DNA of 64,000 bases. It comes from Hippasteria phrygiana (lineage: Eukaryota; Echinodermata; Asteroidea; Valvatida; Goniasteridae). The stretch's first letter is position 1; every line of letters starts with the position of its first letter. The stretch lies in the NCBI GenBank assembly GCA_037893225.1, contig JAZGUH010000272.1, forward strand, positions 1,302,001-1,366,000, given 5' to 3'. Shown here piece after piece: positions 52,501 through 60,399 of the stretch. The translations under genes and the position numbers were made by a program. The notes beneath the pieces are model-generated. The model worked only from the letters and a program-made list of their open reading frames with translations. It made no database searches and was not told the origin of the DNA.

Positions 52501-55500
52501 AAAACACAGGTGTTACGGTCTGAAAATCTCCAGACTATCCGTTAATATAAATTACTAGAAAAAGCATGAATTTTCCCAGATGCAACAAAGAAATAAAACA
52601 AGATCACACTGATATAAAGAACAAAGAAACAATGTGATTTAAAAATGAGAATATTCAAGAATCAATAGGGTTTAACAAGTGTAGAATTAAGAAAAGATCG
52701 TATACAATATATAACTTAACAGATCTTACGGGCAGGACTTATATAGGCGAGGGCTCAGACGACTTAGGCAGCTCTGCAATGGGCGAGGACTTGGGCGAGG
52801 ACTTGGGCGAGGACTTGGGCGAGGACTTGGGCGAGGACTTGGGCGAGGACTTGGGCGAGGACTTGGGCGAGGACTTGGGCGAGGACTTGGGCGAGGACTT
52901 GGACGACTTGGGCACTCAGCAACGGACGAGGACGACTCCAATAATGCGAGCGAATACAGTTCTTTGACGAGCTGGAACACGGGGCGAATTCACCTCCAAA
53001 ACAGCCGAAGAGAGACGGAAACAGTGGGGGACGACACAAACTGGCCACCGTCGCGAAAGTATGGTGATATGAGACCCCAAATAATGAACCAACAACAGTT
53101 CACAAATAAATGTCTCTTTTCTGGAAATAGAACTCAGCCCCAACTCTCTCCAGACGCTTCTACGCAGACGAGTCATATACAGGTCACAGGTCCGAATAAA
53201 ACGGCTCGATGAACTCGATAACGAAAATCCCAACGAAATTCTCTGTCCGTCTACACCGTCTAAAGTCCTGATTTTGTTGTGAAGTTAGCCCGTTATAAAG
53301 AAATTTCATACATTCCAGAAATTACTAAAATCTAGAAGTATCTTACAAATCACGTCAGCTTCCAAATATAATCTTACAGAATTACGTCACATCTAAAAAT
53401 AATATTTTAAACAGCTTCTCGAAAGACCTAGCGTACACGAGATTTATACACCGAACCTTCTGTCACATGTATATCGCTGCGTCCGTATCGCTTGTCTAGG
53501 GCTATTGTCTAGGTGTTCGTCCATTACAACTACGCGTGACGTAGCCGTAGCTGTAGCTCTAGACGCCCATTTCGGACACGGCCTAAGGCTTGGCGTAAAC
53601 AACTTTGACCCAAAACTTATAACTTTGACCATTTATTCACAGCTTAGGGTCAAACGCGGGTCACCCACGTGCGTGAACAAAAGATGCGCGTGCGGCCACA
53701 ACAAAGGCTCCGCCCACACGTTCTGTGTACATCTCGTGAAAGGAATACATAACACTGATACATGTACTTCGTGTACATAGCACAGGTGTTTCGTGTTGAA
53801 GCTACTTTTTCGGCTTGGTTCGTAACCATTTCGTAAATACTTCATCACCATGTCGTAAACTTCGTGGCGTGTTGTAACTGCTTCGCAACTACTTCGTGAA
53901 CTGTCGTGACACTTCGTCGAGGGAAAATTTTGCCGAACCAGCCAGATATGGTTAAGAAAGATTACGATGCATTCGCGAAGCAATTACGACAAGTTACGAC
54001 ACTGTTGCGACATATTGCGAAGGCTTACGAAATCGTAACGCTTCGTAAAAGTAAAAAATAATCAAAACTGGCACCACGACTAAAGCCCCGATCCCACTTA
54101 CGCGAATTTGACGACGAATTAACGCGAAGTCGATTCGTGTCATTTCGTAATGAATCGCAAACGTGTCGTAAATACTTCGTAATTGATTTCGTTGAGTGTC
54201 GTAATTATTCGCAAGACTTCGTAAACACCTCGTATTGTCGCGTAAGTACGAATGCCGTACGACTTGAAAAACCAGCCGATCACTACCTACAGTTTTGAAC
54301 ATGTTTAAGACAGTCGGAAGCCTATCCCGATGACCCACGAACACTCAAGAATACTGGCGACACCACTACGACGGTACTACGAAAGCTGCCGAATTTTCCG
54401 ATCGTGGCTAGTCGGGAGCAAAATACTGACAGTGAGACTGGGGCTTAAGATAAGCAGGACTGGTTGTAGATTTTCATAAGAATAGCACGAATTCAGCAAG
54501 AAACATACGACTGCCCACCCGACTTGTCGGGGATCTATGCACATCCTACGCGACACTGTAATGACTGACCCGTCCAGGACACCCACACGTGCTGTAAGAT
54601 TTATGCGATTCTAACAAGTAAGTAGTAGGAAGGAAGTAGGAACAACAAGACGCTCACAGGAGTGTAGGACGATTGTGACGTCCTGGACGATTTGTCGCAC
54701 GGAAACTGAGGCGGAATTATGCAGTTCGAAGCGTGGCCCGTTCTATACGATTCGCGCATGCCCGTCGGGAAGAACGTTACGCAATCGTTTTATGTCCATT
54801 ACGTGCTAGGCGTGCGAGTATACATGGAACTAAAACGCGGCGGACACAAAACGGACCGTAAAACGCAGCAATGGAAAGCCAGATTCCCAGTGTAGGCTGC
54901 AGTAGTGGTGGGTAAGGTGGTGGGGGTAATCACCCGTGCAATGGTAGTCATAACTTACAGGGTGTCTTTAAAAATGGAAACCGAGATTTAACTAAATATT
55001 TTTCGGACACTGCTATTTTTTGGGGTAAATTGTTACCACCGTCTATTACATAATTATGTAATCATCTCTCTTATAACACCAAAAAATCCAAGCTACCGTC
55101 ACGGATGACCGTGCATAAATGGTTTCCAGAGGTAATATCAGAAATGACCTTGCACCAGATTGAATGTCATGTTTTCGATCCTGAGCTGCCTAGTGCAGTC
55201 CTCAGGTGGCTTTTTGTGGCCCTGAATTACGCAATGTTGGCATGCGTATCAATTTGATGGCACCCTTTTAAAAATTTGAAAAGTTGTTCACCTGCTTAAA
55301 CCACTTAAAACATTGCAAGATGCAGCTAACAACAGCTGACAACCCGATTTAGGCAACTTTTAACATGAGAGTAATTGCTTTGAACGATGAGGTTGAGTGG
55401 CCCCTAATATATCTCCGGACCTCTTCAATCCCTGCGGCTTCTTTTTTGTGGAAACACCTCAAGAACAAAGTTTACACGTCACCACCCAGAGAAATCAACG

Positions 55501-58500
55501 AGCTACGTGCTAGAATCGTGGCTGAAGTTGTAAGAGAACAGAGAGACATGATACGGGATGCAATCAGAGGGATGAGAAACGGGGCAGAAGCTTGTTTTGA
55601 AAGAAATGGGGGGATGTTGAAGGACATTGGGGTTAGGTTGGGACAGGGGTAAGCTACAAACTGTGCAAATGAAAGACTAATAAAAGATTAATAAAGGATT
55701 CTGAGTACAGATTATAGACATGCTGAACACTGTGCGAATAGACCTGTCCTTAATCTGGTGTCCAAAGACATATCTGGCATAGTTTATTGGAACAATTCAT
55801 GTTCGGGCATCCGTGATGGTGGCTTGGATGTCTTGGTGTAATAAGAAAGGGGAAATAATTATTATGTAATAGATTGTAGTTACCATTTTTCAAAAAACCT
55901 AGCAGTGTCCGATAAATAAAAGCACTTTAATATCGGTTTCCTTTAGAAAAGGGTCGCGAACTTACTATGTATCCGGCACCCGACTCCATCCGGCAGTAGA
56001 CCTGCACGGACTGGTTTTTATGCAGGATGGTGTACACTCCGCTTGACGTACATCCACCATCGTAGATCGCCTGGCAATCTGCACCGGGCTCCGGCTCCAT
56101 TGGTTCCGAAACGGTAGTAGCAATTGCTGTTGTCTTGATATCGGGGGCTGTCGTGGGCACAATTGGCGTCGATTCTGAAATAAACCAAAACAAATATTAC
56201 GCAACAAATTAGTCTCGACAGAATCCCTTTGATAGACCAATACCAGTGCCAGTGTTTTACCTCACATACTGTATGTATGTCGTAATCAGGTTCTGGGGGG
56301 GGGGGGGGGGGGTAAGGGGATTGGCTTTTTAAATAGGGGGTGGAGCAAGTCTAATTGTCAACAATTTCAGGACCAATTTCTAAAACTTTCGTTAAAAAGT
56401 GTCCTCGGTTTTTTTACCCAACAAAATATTTTGGAAAGTGGTTGGGTGGTGGTGTGGTGGGGGAGGGTTTGTTTCCAGTTTTTCATGGGCGACGTTGAAC
56501 ATATGAAACATACAATACAAGACGATGTCTGGGCTTCATCCCTTCCACAGATTACAAACAAAAACAAAAACAAAAAAACAAACGTTACTAAAGTATGTTT
56601 TCCTTATCAAATGACACGATTTTTTTAAGACCCCACCCCCCCAACAAAAAGCACAGAATCTGCATCTTACCCAAACCACTGTGCACTATTGTCACATGGG
56701 TCATGTGTTTTCATAATTGCTTTAATCACAAATTAACATCACAGTGTTGTTATTTGTTAATTTAAGTAAGGTTAGCAAATATGAAAATTAAGTTCAACAA
56801 ACGTGAAATCACTGTTTATAATCCCAAATTCCGCCTTTATAACGCACTCCCACTGTGTAGAATCACACATTTTAGATTTTGTTTAGATTGTAGTACCTCC
56901 ATAATCTGGCTCTTAATTTAATCCTGCCCAACACTAACTCACCTCGTGGAATCCCAGTGGAAACTGCGCCGTCTTTGTTGGGCGTACAGTGAAAATGTTT
57001 GCGAATCGCGTCCGCAGTCAAAGCTGGCAGATCACATAGGGCGATAGAAAGCATTTCGCTCGGCGGCGCGTAGGCTTGGTGACCGCCCAGCCGGACCTTG
57101 CTACAGGTGCACGGATCGCTTGTCGGTAGGACGAATTTAACCTTGCCACCGGCGGCCGGGTCTGGTTCAGTCCCAAGCACGCAGACCCTGGCTGAGACTA
57201 AGGTACATTTTGGTTGGGAAAAAATCATAGTATTAGAACTCTATTTTGACCTTAATGAAGCACTTGGGGATCATAAAAAAACAGAAAGGCTGCAATGATA
57301 GGCCATGAAATATTAACCATTAAAAGCTAATTGGCAAATGCTATTTGTCAAAAAACACACTCAAACATAGATTTTTAAAGAACTGAAACCCATGTTCCCT
57401 GAATATGTTTCGTGTGTTCATAATGCTGCCCCATTCGAAAGTTAGGATTGTCCCCGCAGACGTAACAAAATCCCCACCCCATTGGGCACCATCACATGTG
57501 CAAACCTATAGACATTTTTCTGTGACGTCACACAGGACTGCATCCGAATGCAGATAGATGGAGGTCTATTTAAAATGCGATTTAGGGAGCTGTCTTTGGT
57601 TTTCGTAAGGAAAAATTGCCACCGCCTTGTTCTGCATTTGCATCAGTGAATATCTGATTGTTGAGTCTAACAGACGAATTCCCCCACCCATCCTGCATGA
57701 AAGTATTCACAATAGGAACTGATGAGCCTTTTGTAAGCATCCATAGTTTGCTCGGTGAATGTAGAACTATAGATGCCTGAGTGATGTAGTCCAATACACA
57801 TTTCACGATTACACATTCACATGCCACAACCAGGTAAACCTACGAAAATAATGCTGTTGAATTAAATATGAATCCGATATCTTCACTGCCTTCGATTTCG
57901 ACAAATACCTGCAAATCTCTCTATTTTGAAGATGGTAATGGTATAGAATGATTTCTAACGTTAACCACCCCCAGGAAAGACAAAAACAACCAAAATACAA
58001 AAAACAAAACAAAACAAAAACCAAAAAACCAAAAACCAGTAACCAATAAAACCCAAAACCCCCGAAATATGAGCAATGGGCAATGAGCAATGCGCAGTGG
58101 TGTATGTACGTATACGTATGTCGGGAACCGTGCAAAAATTATAGAAAGACGTCAGTTGGTGCGACAACTGGCTCTAAACAAATGGAGATTTCGACTGTTC
58201 CTTTGTTAACAGCCAGTCATGGAAGCACATTGACACAAAATAACAAAAGTATTCTGGTTCTAAACTTGCATTGACGTCATCACTTCGGTAATCTACACTA
58301 CATGCCTTCTACAGATTTCCGGAAGTTTGAGGTCATATTTCTCTTTCGATTCGGCTGATTTTGAAGTTTTTACAAATTTATATGGTAGAAACAATTTTGT
58401 AAAGGCCATTTCAGTGGGTGAATTTCTTTAACCTCAATGAATAAAAAGAAATTGAAAACACTGGGAATTGTACTCGCTAATTTTCCTATTCAAGGTCTCC

Positions 58501-59194
58501 GGATGCGCTCCCCCAGGGGTGAACTTCTTATACCGACGTCCTGAGGTTGGGGGAGCGGGTATGAAAAACGCCAAACTCCATATTCGCTCCACCCGCGGTA
58601 GCTTTTTGAAAAATGTTTTCTTTGGCGGAAAGAAAACAAAATATATAAATACAATAAATAATTCATCAAAACGAAAAACCACAAGGGAAACTGACTAGGT
58701 AAATTTAAATACATTGAACAAAGAAAACTGGCAGAAGCAGGATTTGAACCCGCGACCTCCGGAATGCCCTATTGAGTGATCTCCACAATGTCGCTTCCCC
58801 GGGTTGTATCGTAAAATTGGGCGTGATCCGATTATGGGTTTATAACTTCTGACTAGCTCCCCCGAACAAAGATACTGACAATTTGGGAGACCGTCAACAT
58901 AGGACAAGATAGCTCAGTTGGTAGAGCGCCGGTACAGTATTCAGTAGGTCGCAGTTTGGAATCCGCTCCTGCCAGTTTTCTGTGACTGTTCACTTTGAAA
59001 ATATAATCAATTAAAATAAAAATGAAAACAAATACACAAATTAACATATCAATTGGAAGGCCTGCACTGCGCTGTATTCACTCACACTACAGACAAAACT
59101 GACGTGAATTTATACACGTAACAACGCAAGCAGGCTTATACGTACCTAAACCAACTAGAGCTAGGGCGAATACAAATGAAGTCCATGGCGCCAT
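37319..59194 (-). CDS. Secreted fibrinogen-related protein, five exons (spliced CDS 1,044 nt, 347 residues)
   Basis: Exons on the minus strand are 59194-59146, 57197-56943, 56174-55966, 43871-43598 and 37575-37319, with phases 1, 1, 0 and 1, all compatible and all bounded by GT/AG. The product has a signal peptide (MAPWTSFVFALALVGL, likely cleavage after VSA at 19), a segment with five Cys (20-102) not matched to a known domain, a Thr/Pro-rich linker (103-133) and a fibrinogen C-terminal domain (134-347). The domain shows VFQRR, EFWLGN, a DQDND calcium-site motif, paired Cys (NCG...WWFKKC) and LNGVY. Such domains bind acetylated sugars or other ligands in invertebrate immunity and matrix proteins. 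The gene spans 21.9 kb because its introns are filled with transposons. The model is inferred from sequence; transcript evidence is lacking. Confidence 0.85.
37576..37970. other. Intron 4, distal part; tRNA-like fragment near 37935
   Basis: Contains GGGATTCGAACC at about 37933, a B-box-like word on the minus strand, in poorly conserved tRNA-like context. Otherwise nothing identified up to the Tc1-like element. Confidence 0.4.
38053..39363. mobile_element. Kolobok-like element with TTAA duplication and THAP reading frame
   Basis: Flanked by TTAA at 38049-38052 and 39364-39367. The inverted ends share ACTAAAACGCCAATTT followed by TTGACTTTTTGGACTT over about 45 bp. It interrupts the left terminal region of the Tc1-like element exactly. 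The interior carries a THAP-domain frame. TTAA duplication plus a THAP domain is typical of Kolobok transposons. At 1,311 bp it lacks the catalytic part of a transposase. Confidence 0.85.
38413..38859 (+). pseudogene. THAP zinc-finger frame with one in-frame stop
   Basis: From ATG 38413 the frame reads MPRSCVVGGCTRN, then LTFLRFP, then WSKICAEHF, giving the C2CH residues of a THAP DNA-binding finger. The usual Trp after the basic segment is not seen (RLQCRVRF). A TAG at 38635-38637 interrupts, then the same frame resumes with LGLKAQFRLKVGAIPTL, which matches the usual THAP C-terminal boundary, and a Ser/Pro-rich tail to 38859. This fits the N-terminal DNA-binding part of a Kolobok-type transposase left in a deletion derivative. 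An independent host THAP exon is less likely because the frame lies inside the TTAA-flanked unit. Confidence 0.8.
39600..40470 (+). pseudogene. Tc1-like transposase fossil
   Basis: Recognisable blocks, in several frames, are NRLHGDGMRAKRPARDP (DNA-binding region), WASVLFSNESKF, GGSVMVWVGICLDGRTDL, QNNARPHT and MPWPARSPDINPIEHAWDML. The DD34E signature is damaged: the first catalytic Asp is Asn (FSNES instead of FSDES) and the second is Asn (NNARPH instead of DNARPH), while the Glu block (NPIEHAWD) survives. There are frameshifts near 40100-40190 and many losses upstream of 39780. It lies in the middle of the Tc1-like element and matches its ends in type. Confidence 0.88.
40498..41342. mobile_element. 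TIR element with TAA duplication and degenerate-word interior (type CGGGA)
   Basis: TAA at 40495-40497 and 41343-41345 flank the ends TGCGGGGATCACACAGTCCC and, reversed, AGCTGGAGTCACACATTCCC. The interior is made of degenerate 10-12 bp words such as CAGAGTCCTA, TGGATGGTGTC and ATCGGGACGCTGTC. A 3-bp TAA duplication points to PIF/Harbinger mobilisation (inference). No transposase. Confidence 0.75.
41412..42441. mobile_element. TIR element with AAT duplication and degenerate-word interior (type ATTCAATTTC)
   Basis: ATAGGTTTTTCCGG(G)TAATTT at the left is inverted at the right. AAT precedes and follows. The left half is full of ATTCAATTTCG-like words, and the right half of their reverse complement (GAAATTGAAT). 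Non-coding. Confidence 0.7.
42735..42840 (+). repeat. Possible relative of the SINE-like body at 33505
   Basis: Shares TTGGGT.TTGATCCC..., ACGGCAT and GTTTAT in the same order as the bodies at 33505 and 58772. The tRNA-like part is eroded. Confidence 0.4.
43033..43106. repeat. C homopolymer cluster
   Basis: Three C runs separated by CAAG. Produces spurious Gly- or Pro-rich frames. Confidence 0.9.
43598..43871 (-). CDS. Fibrinogen-related gene, exon 4
   Basis: The acceptor CCCATTTCGCAG precedes GTATTTCAG, reading VFQRRINGSVSFDRTW, GEFWLGNAKLRSMT, ELRITMTSFDNE, YDEFTISG and ending NTDAG at the donor GCAG|GTATAT. 274 nt, phase 0 in and phase 1 out. It encodes the core of the fibrinogen domain. 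Confidence 0.93.
44158..44816. other. Low-complexity stretch with G and C runs
   Basis: Three homopolymer runs and a hAT-like word (GGCGTCGCCAGGATTTTG) near 44276. Termini of old elements are likely, but no pair could be matched. Confidence 0.45.
44817..48931. mobile_element. TIR element interrupted by the dead CR1 copy
   Basis: GCCGCTGTCACACCAAAAAG followed by AATGAG at the left is inverted at the right end, and TAA borders both sides (44814-44816 and 48932-48934). Without the 3.7-kb LINE insertion the element is about 390 bp. Its left part is built of GTTCGAGG-AGCGTTCG-like words. Same design as the elements at 40498 and 54084. Confidence 0.8.
45141..48872 (-). pseudogene. CR1-type LINE, 5'-truncated and inactivated copy
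   Basis: Matches 18695-22423 of the intact LINE from within the ORF1 esterase region to the same TAAATAAATAAA tail. ORF2 is broken by a TAG replacing an Arg codon at 48025-48027, a one-base deletion near 47215 (KKQK becomes KNRK), a two-base insertion near 46795 and a TAG replacing Lys at 46428-46430. The C-terminal 310 residues differ from the intact copy at only a handful of positions, so the copy is young despite its defects. It sits inside the TIR element at 44817-48931, within intron 3 of the fibrinogen-related gene. Confidence 0.93.
48947..50320. mobile_element. 1.37-kb TTAA element, long form of the 30434 family
   Basis: TTAA at 48943-48946 and 50321-50324. Ends AGGTAGTGTACACGATTGGT and, reversed, ATGTAGTGTACATAATTGGT. 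The outer ~200 bp left and ~100 bp right match the miniature copy at 30434-30707, and the 1.07-kb middle is unique to this copy. A short hairpin CCAACGATTTCCAGCTGGAAATCGTTGG (reading across 49109-49137) sits at the left junction. Probably closer to an autonomous ancestor. Confidence 0.85.
49555..49779 (+). pseudogene. Coding fragment inside the TTAA element (FTETSW ... FHRECY)
   Basis: The frame reads LPFTETSWNKV, CVQRWQQLDSDFAEIA and AWFHRECYAGN, then loses coherence. The layout (F.E.SW, then a hydrophobic helix, then H-R-x-C-Y) resembles an N-terminal module I have seen in uncharacterised invertebrate transposon-related proteins. No catalytic domain is visible. An upstream frame at 49464-49526 starts MATSGGDGHDMPEAEN. 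Function unknown; possibly the remnant of the element's own gene. Confidence 0.45.
50330..51590. other. Intron 3 sequence, nothing recognised
   Basis: AT-rich with one G run (50999-51014). No coding or repeat signal that I can name. Confidence 0.5.
51655..51768 (-). repeat. Dispersed repeat (partner of 31935-32052)
   Basis: Reverse complement of the sequence with GGTTAAATGGCGCCACCAAC and GTTGCAAACCAGAAAAG. Preceded by a 26-base G run, where the partner has (CCCCCA)n. Confidence 0.85.
51765..52510. mobile_element. Degenerate-word element (type TACGAAACGGT), left end and part of right half
   Basis: Begins AGCCCCGATCCCACTTACGC, the same 40-bp end as the element at 54084. Bases 51850-52090 consist of TACGAAACGGT-like words at about 11-bp spacing. 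Bases 52385-52500 consist of the complementary TTCGTAA-like words. Between them is a short frame (52150-52393, MFTNSDILEAAAVEEEINLLLAAA) that might be a transposase N-terminus but is too short to assign. The right terminus was not found. Confidence 0.65.
52779..52906. repeat. 12-bp minisatellite GGCGAGGACTTG
   Basis: About ten near-perfect units. The plus frame reads Gly-Glu-Asp-Leu repeats. In intron 3, not part of an exon that I can support. Confidence 0.95.
52910..53795. other. Intron 3 sequence, nothing recognised
   Basis: Short frames only. Confidence 0.5.
53805..54060. repeat. Degenerate TTCGTAA / TTACGAA word block
   Basis: Bases 53815-53930 are TTCGTAAC-type words, and 53955-54050 are TTACGACA-type words. 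Probably the interior of another degenerate-word element whose ends are lost. Confidence 0.6.
54084..54445. mobile_element. 362-bp TIR element with TAA duplication and degenerate-word interior
   Basis: TAA at 54081-54083 and 54446-54448. Ends AGCCCCGATCCCACT and, reversed, AGCCCCAGTCTCACT. The interior is TTCGTAA-type words about every 10-12 bp. Its left 40 bp match the element end at 51765. Confidence 0.85.
54990..55922 (+). mobile_element. Mariner-like element remnant
   Basis: TCGGACACTGCTA...TTTTTTG...TGGTAAC...TCTATTACATAAT occurs at the left (about 54997-55060) and inverted at the right (about 55861-55920). The right end stops 45 bp short of exon 3 of the fibrinogen-related gene. Contains the transposase tail listed next. 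Confidence 0.75.
55380..55652 (+). pseudogene. Mariner-type transposase C-terminus
   Basis: The frame reads FLWKHLKNKVYTSPP, INELRARIVAEV, MIRDAIRGM and CFERNGGMLKD. This is the well-known C-terminal block following the last catalytic residue in a widespread insect/invertebrate mariner-related family (FLWGHLKNKVY...VERNGG). The catalytic core is absent or scrambled upstream. A fossil, 3' part only. Confidence 0.8.
55966..56174 (-). CDS. Fibrinogen-related gene, exon 3
   Basis: The acceptor GGTTTATTTCAG precedes AATCGACGCC. The exon encodes the Thr/Pro linker STPIVPTTAPDIKTT and the start of the fibrinogen domain (DCQAIYDGGCTSSGVYTI, VYCRMESG), ending at the strong donor ACATA|GTAAGT. 209 nt, phase 1 in and phase 0 out. 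The usual GGWTV before VFQRR is GAGYI here. Confidence 0.92.
56943..57197 (-). CDS. Fibrinogen-related gene, exon 2 (five-Cys segment)
   Basis: The acceptor AAATGTACCTTAG precedes TCTCAGCC and the donor CCACGAG|GTGAGT follows. 255 nt, symmetrical phase 1-1. Encodes VCVLGTEPDPAAGG, PCTCSKVRLGG, LSIALCDLPALTADAIRKHF, HCTPNKDG. Five Cys are present, no known domain is recognised, and there is one amphipathic stretch. A symmetrical exon of this kind can be added or skipped without breaking the frame. Confidence 0.85.
58731..58995 (+). repeat. SINE-like repeat, second copy, with inverted tRNA half at its left
   Basis: Body and tRNA-like module match 33505-33745; the B box is damaged (AGTTTGGAATCC). 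At the left (58731-58770) an inverted tRNA 3' half reads, on the minus strand, CCGGAGGTCGCGGGTTCAAA. The copy therefore has tRNA-like sequence at both ends in opposite orientation. Confidence 0.7.
59146..59194 (-). CDS. Fibrinogen-related gene, exon 1 (signal peptide)
   Basis: ATG at 59194 followed by APWTSFVFALALVGL and the donor GGTTTAG|GTACGT. 49 nt, phase 1 out, which matches exon 2. A hydrophobic signal peptide completed by VSA from exon 2. An acceptor-like TTTTCAG lies 33 bp upstream, so a 5' UTR exon may precede. Confidence 0.8.
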
Positions 59195-59958
59195 ATCTCG
59201 TTTGCTTTTTCAGTTAGAAATCTGAAAAGAACACAATGACACGAGTAACTTTTCATTTCGAATTAATATGCTGCTGCTTGCCAACTGAAATTAAATGAAT
59301 TGTTGGAAGGGCGTGATGCTATTATCATTTTTTATGGGTGGGGCGTGGCACCCCATCAGTTGATTTTCTCGGCAAATTCGTATCGATGCGCAATGTATGA
59401 TATAGGCCTACCGGTACTTCGTTAGTATTTGAGATTTATCACAAACATTTAATGGCACCCCAACGTCATAAAACTGCTGTTTCCTCTCCTCAATCGTCGG
59501 CAAGGTTGTGATGACACACCCCACCATTCCAAAATGGTCTAGCGACGCCCCTGTTTCTAATCCCCTAGTCTGTACATTCTGCCTCGAATGGTGCTCATAA
59601 CTAGCATTTAAACATTGCATTACCGGTAATAATTATTTCTATAATGCGGCCATCCTTTTCATTCAAACCATTGCAAAATTCATACTCAGTCTGTTGATCG
59701 CCTGCTAGTGATGCCTTGTAACCATAACGACCAAACCCACTAACAAGCTGACTATTCACGGCGGCTGGGATAATATATAGCCTAGTATGAAAACATTCAT
59801 TAGCGAAGATCATCGCGTTCGCTAGAAAACCCACTTTGCGAGAGATACAATTGTCAATCGCCATTTTCGCATATTTAATTGTGTGCACAGCACAAATAGT
59901 CTGAAAGGCTGTTGAATAATTGTGTAAATTACGTCGCGATAAACCTAACCTAAATTTA

Positions 59959-60240
59959 ATGGGGAATCAGGTTGGCGCAGTGGTTACTGTTCCCGCCTTT
60001 CACCGCTGTGGCCCGAGTTCAATTCCTACTAGTTTACATGTGGATTGGGTTTTCAGTCCCTACCTGATTCCGTGGGTTTTCCCCAGAATATTCTTCTGGG
60101 GTTTTCCTCCCACCTCTAAAACTGTAACTTCTTCTCAATGTCTTCTCTCTACTGGTTTCTTCAGGCTTTCTTCAGCTTTCGAGCTACAGTTTTGAGGAAT
60201 CCTTGGTTTCATTACCAGAAAGAAATAATAATGTTTATCT
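59959..60240 (+). repeat. tRNA-derived SINE, plus orientation
   Basis: tRNA-like head (GGCGCAGTGGTTACTG, later CGAGTTCAATTCC) followed by a conserved tail with TGTGGATTGGGTTTTCAGTC, CCTACCTGATTCC, TTCTGGGGTTTTCCTCCCAC. The same tail is found inverted at 62830-63065. Confidence 0.85.
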
Positions 60241-60375
60241 AATCGTTATTCAACGTTGAATTAACGTAGACTTTTCAACATTGAATCAACACGGACATGT
60301 CTACGTTGATTTAACGTTGTGATTTAAACGTTAGATCAATTTGCAAATAATTATTCAACGTCAGTTCAATGTATT
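60241..60375. repeat. Palindromic CAACGTTGAAT words
   Basis: Repeated TCAACGTTGAATTAACGTAG-like words in both orientations, directly following the SINE tail. Confidence 0.7.
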
Positions 60376-60399
60376 TTGCCCGAGTGGTAGTTCTCGAAA

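Noticed and set aside
52726..52980. Pro-Arg-Pro-Ser or Gly-Glu-Asp-Leu repeat protein
   Set aside because: Translation of a 12-bp minisatellite in an intron, without splice support.
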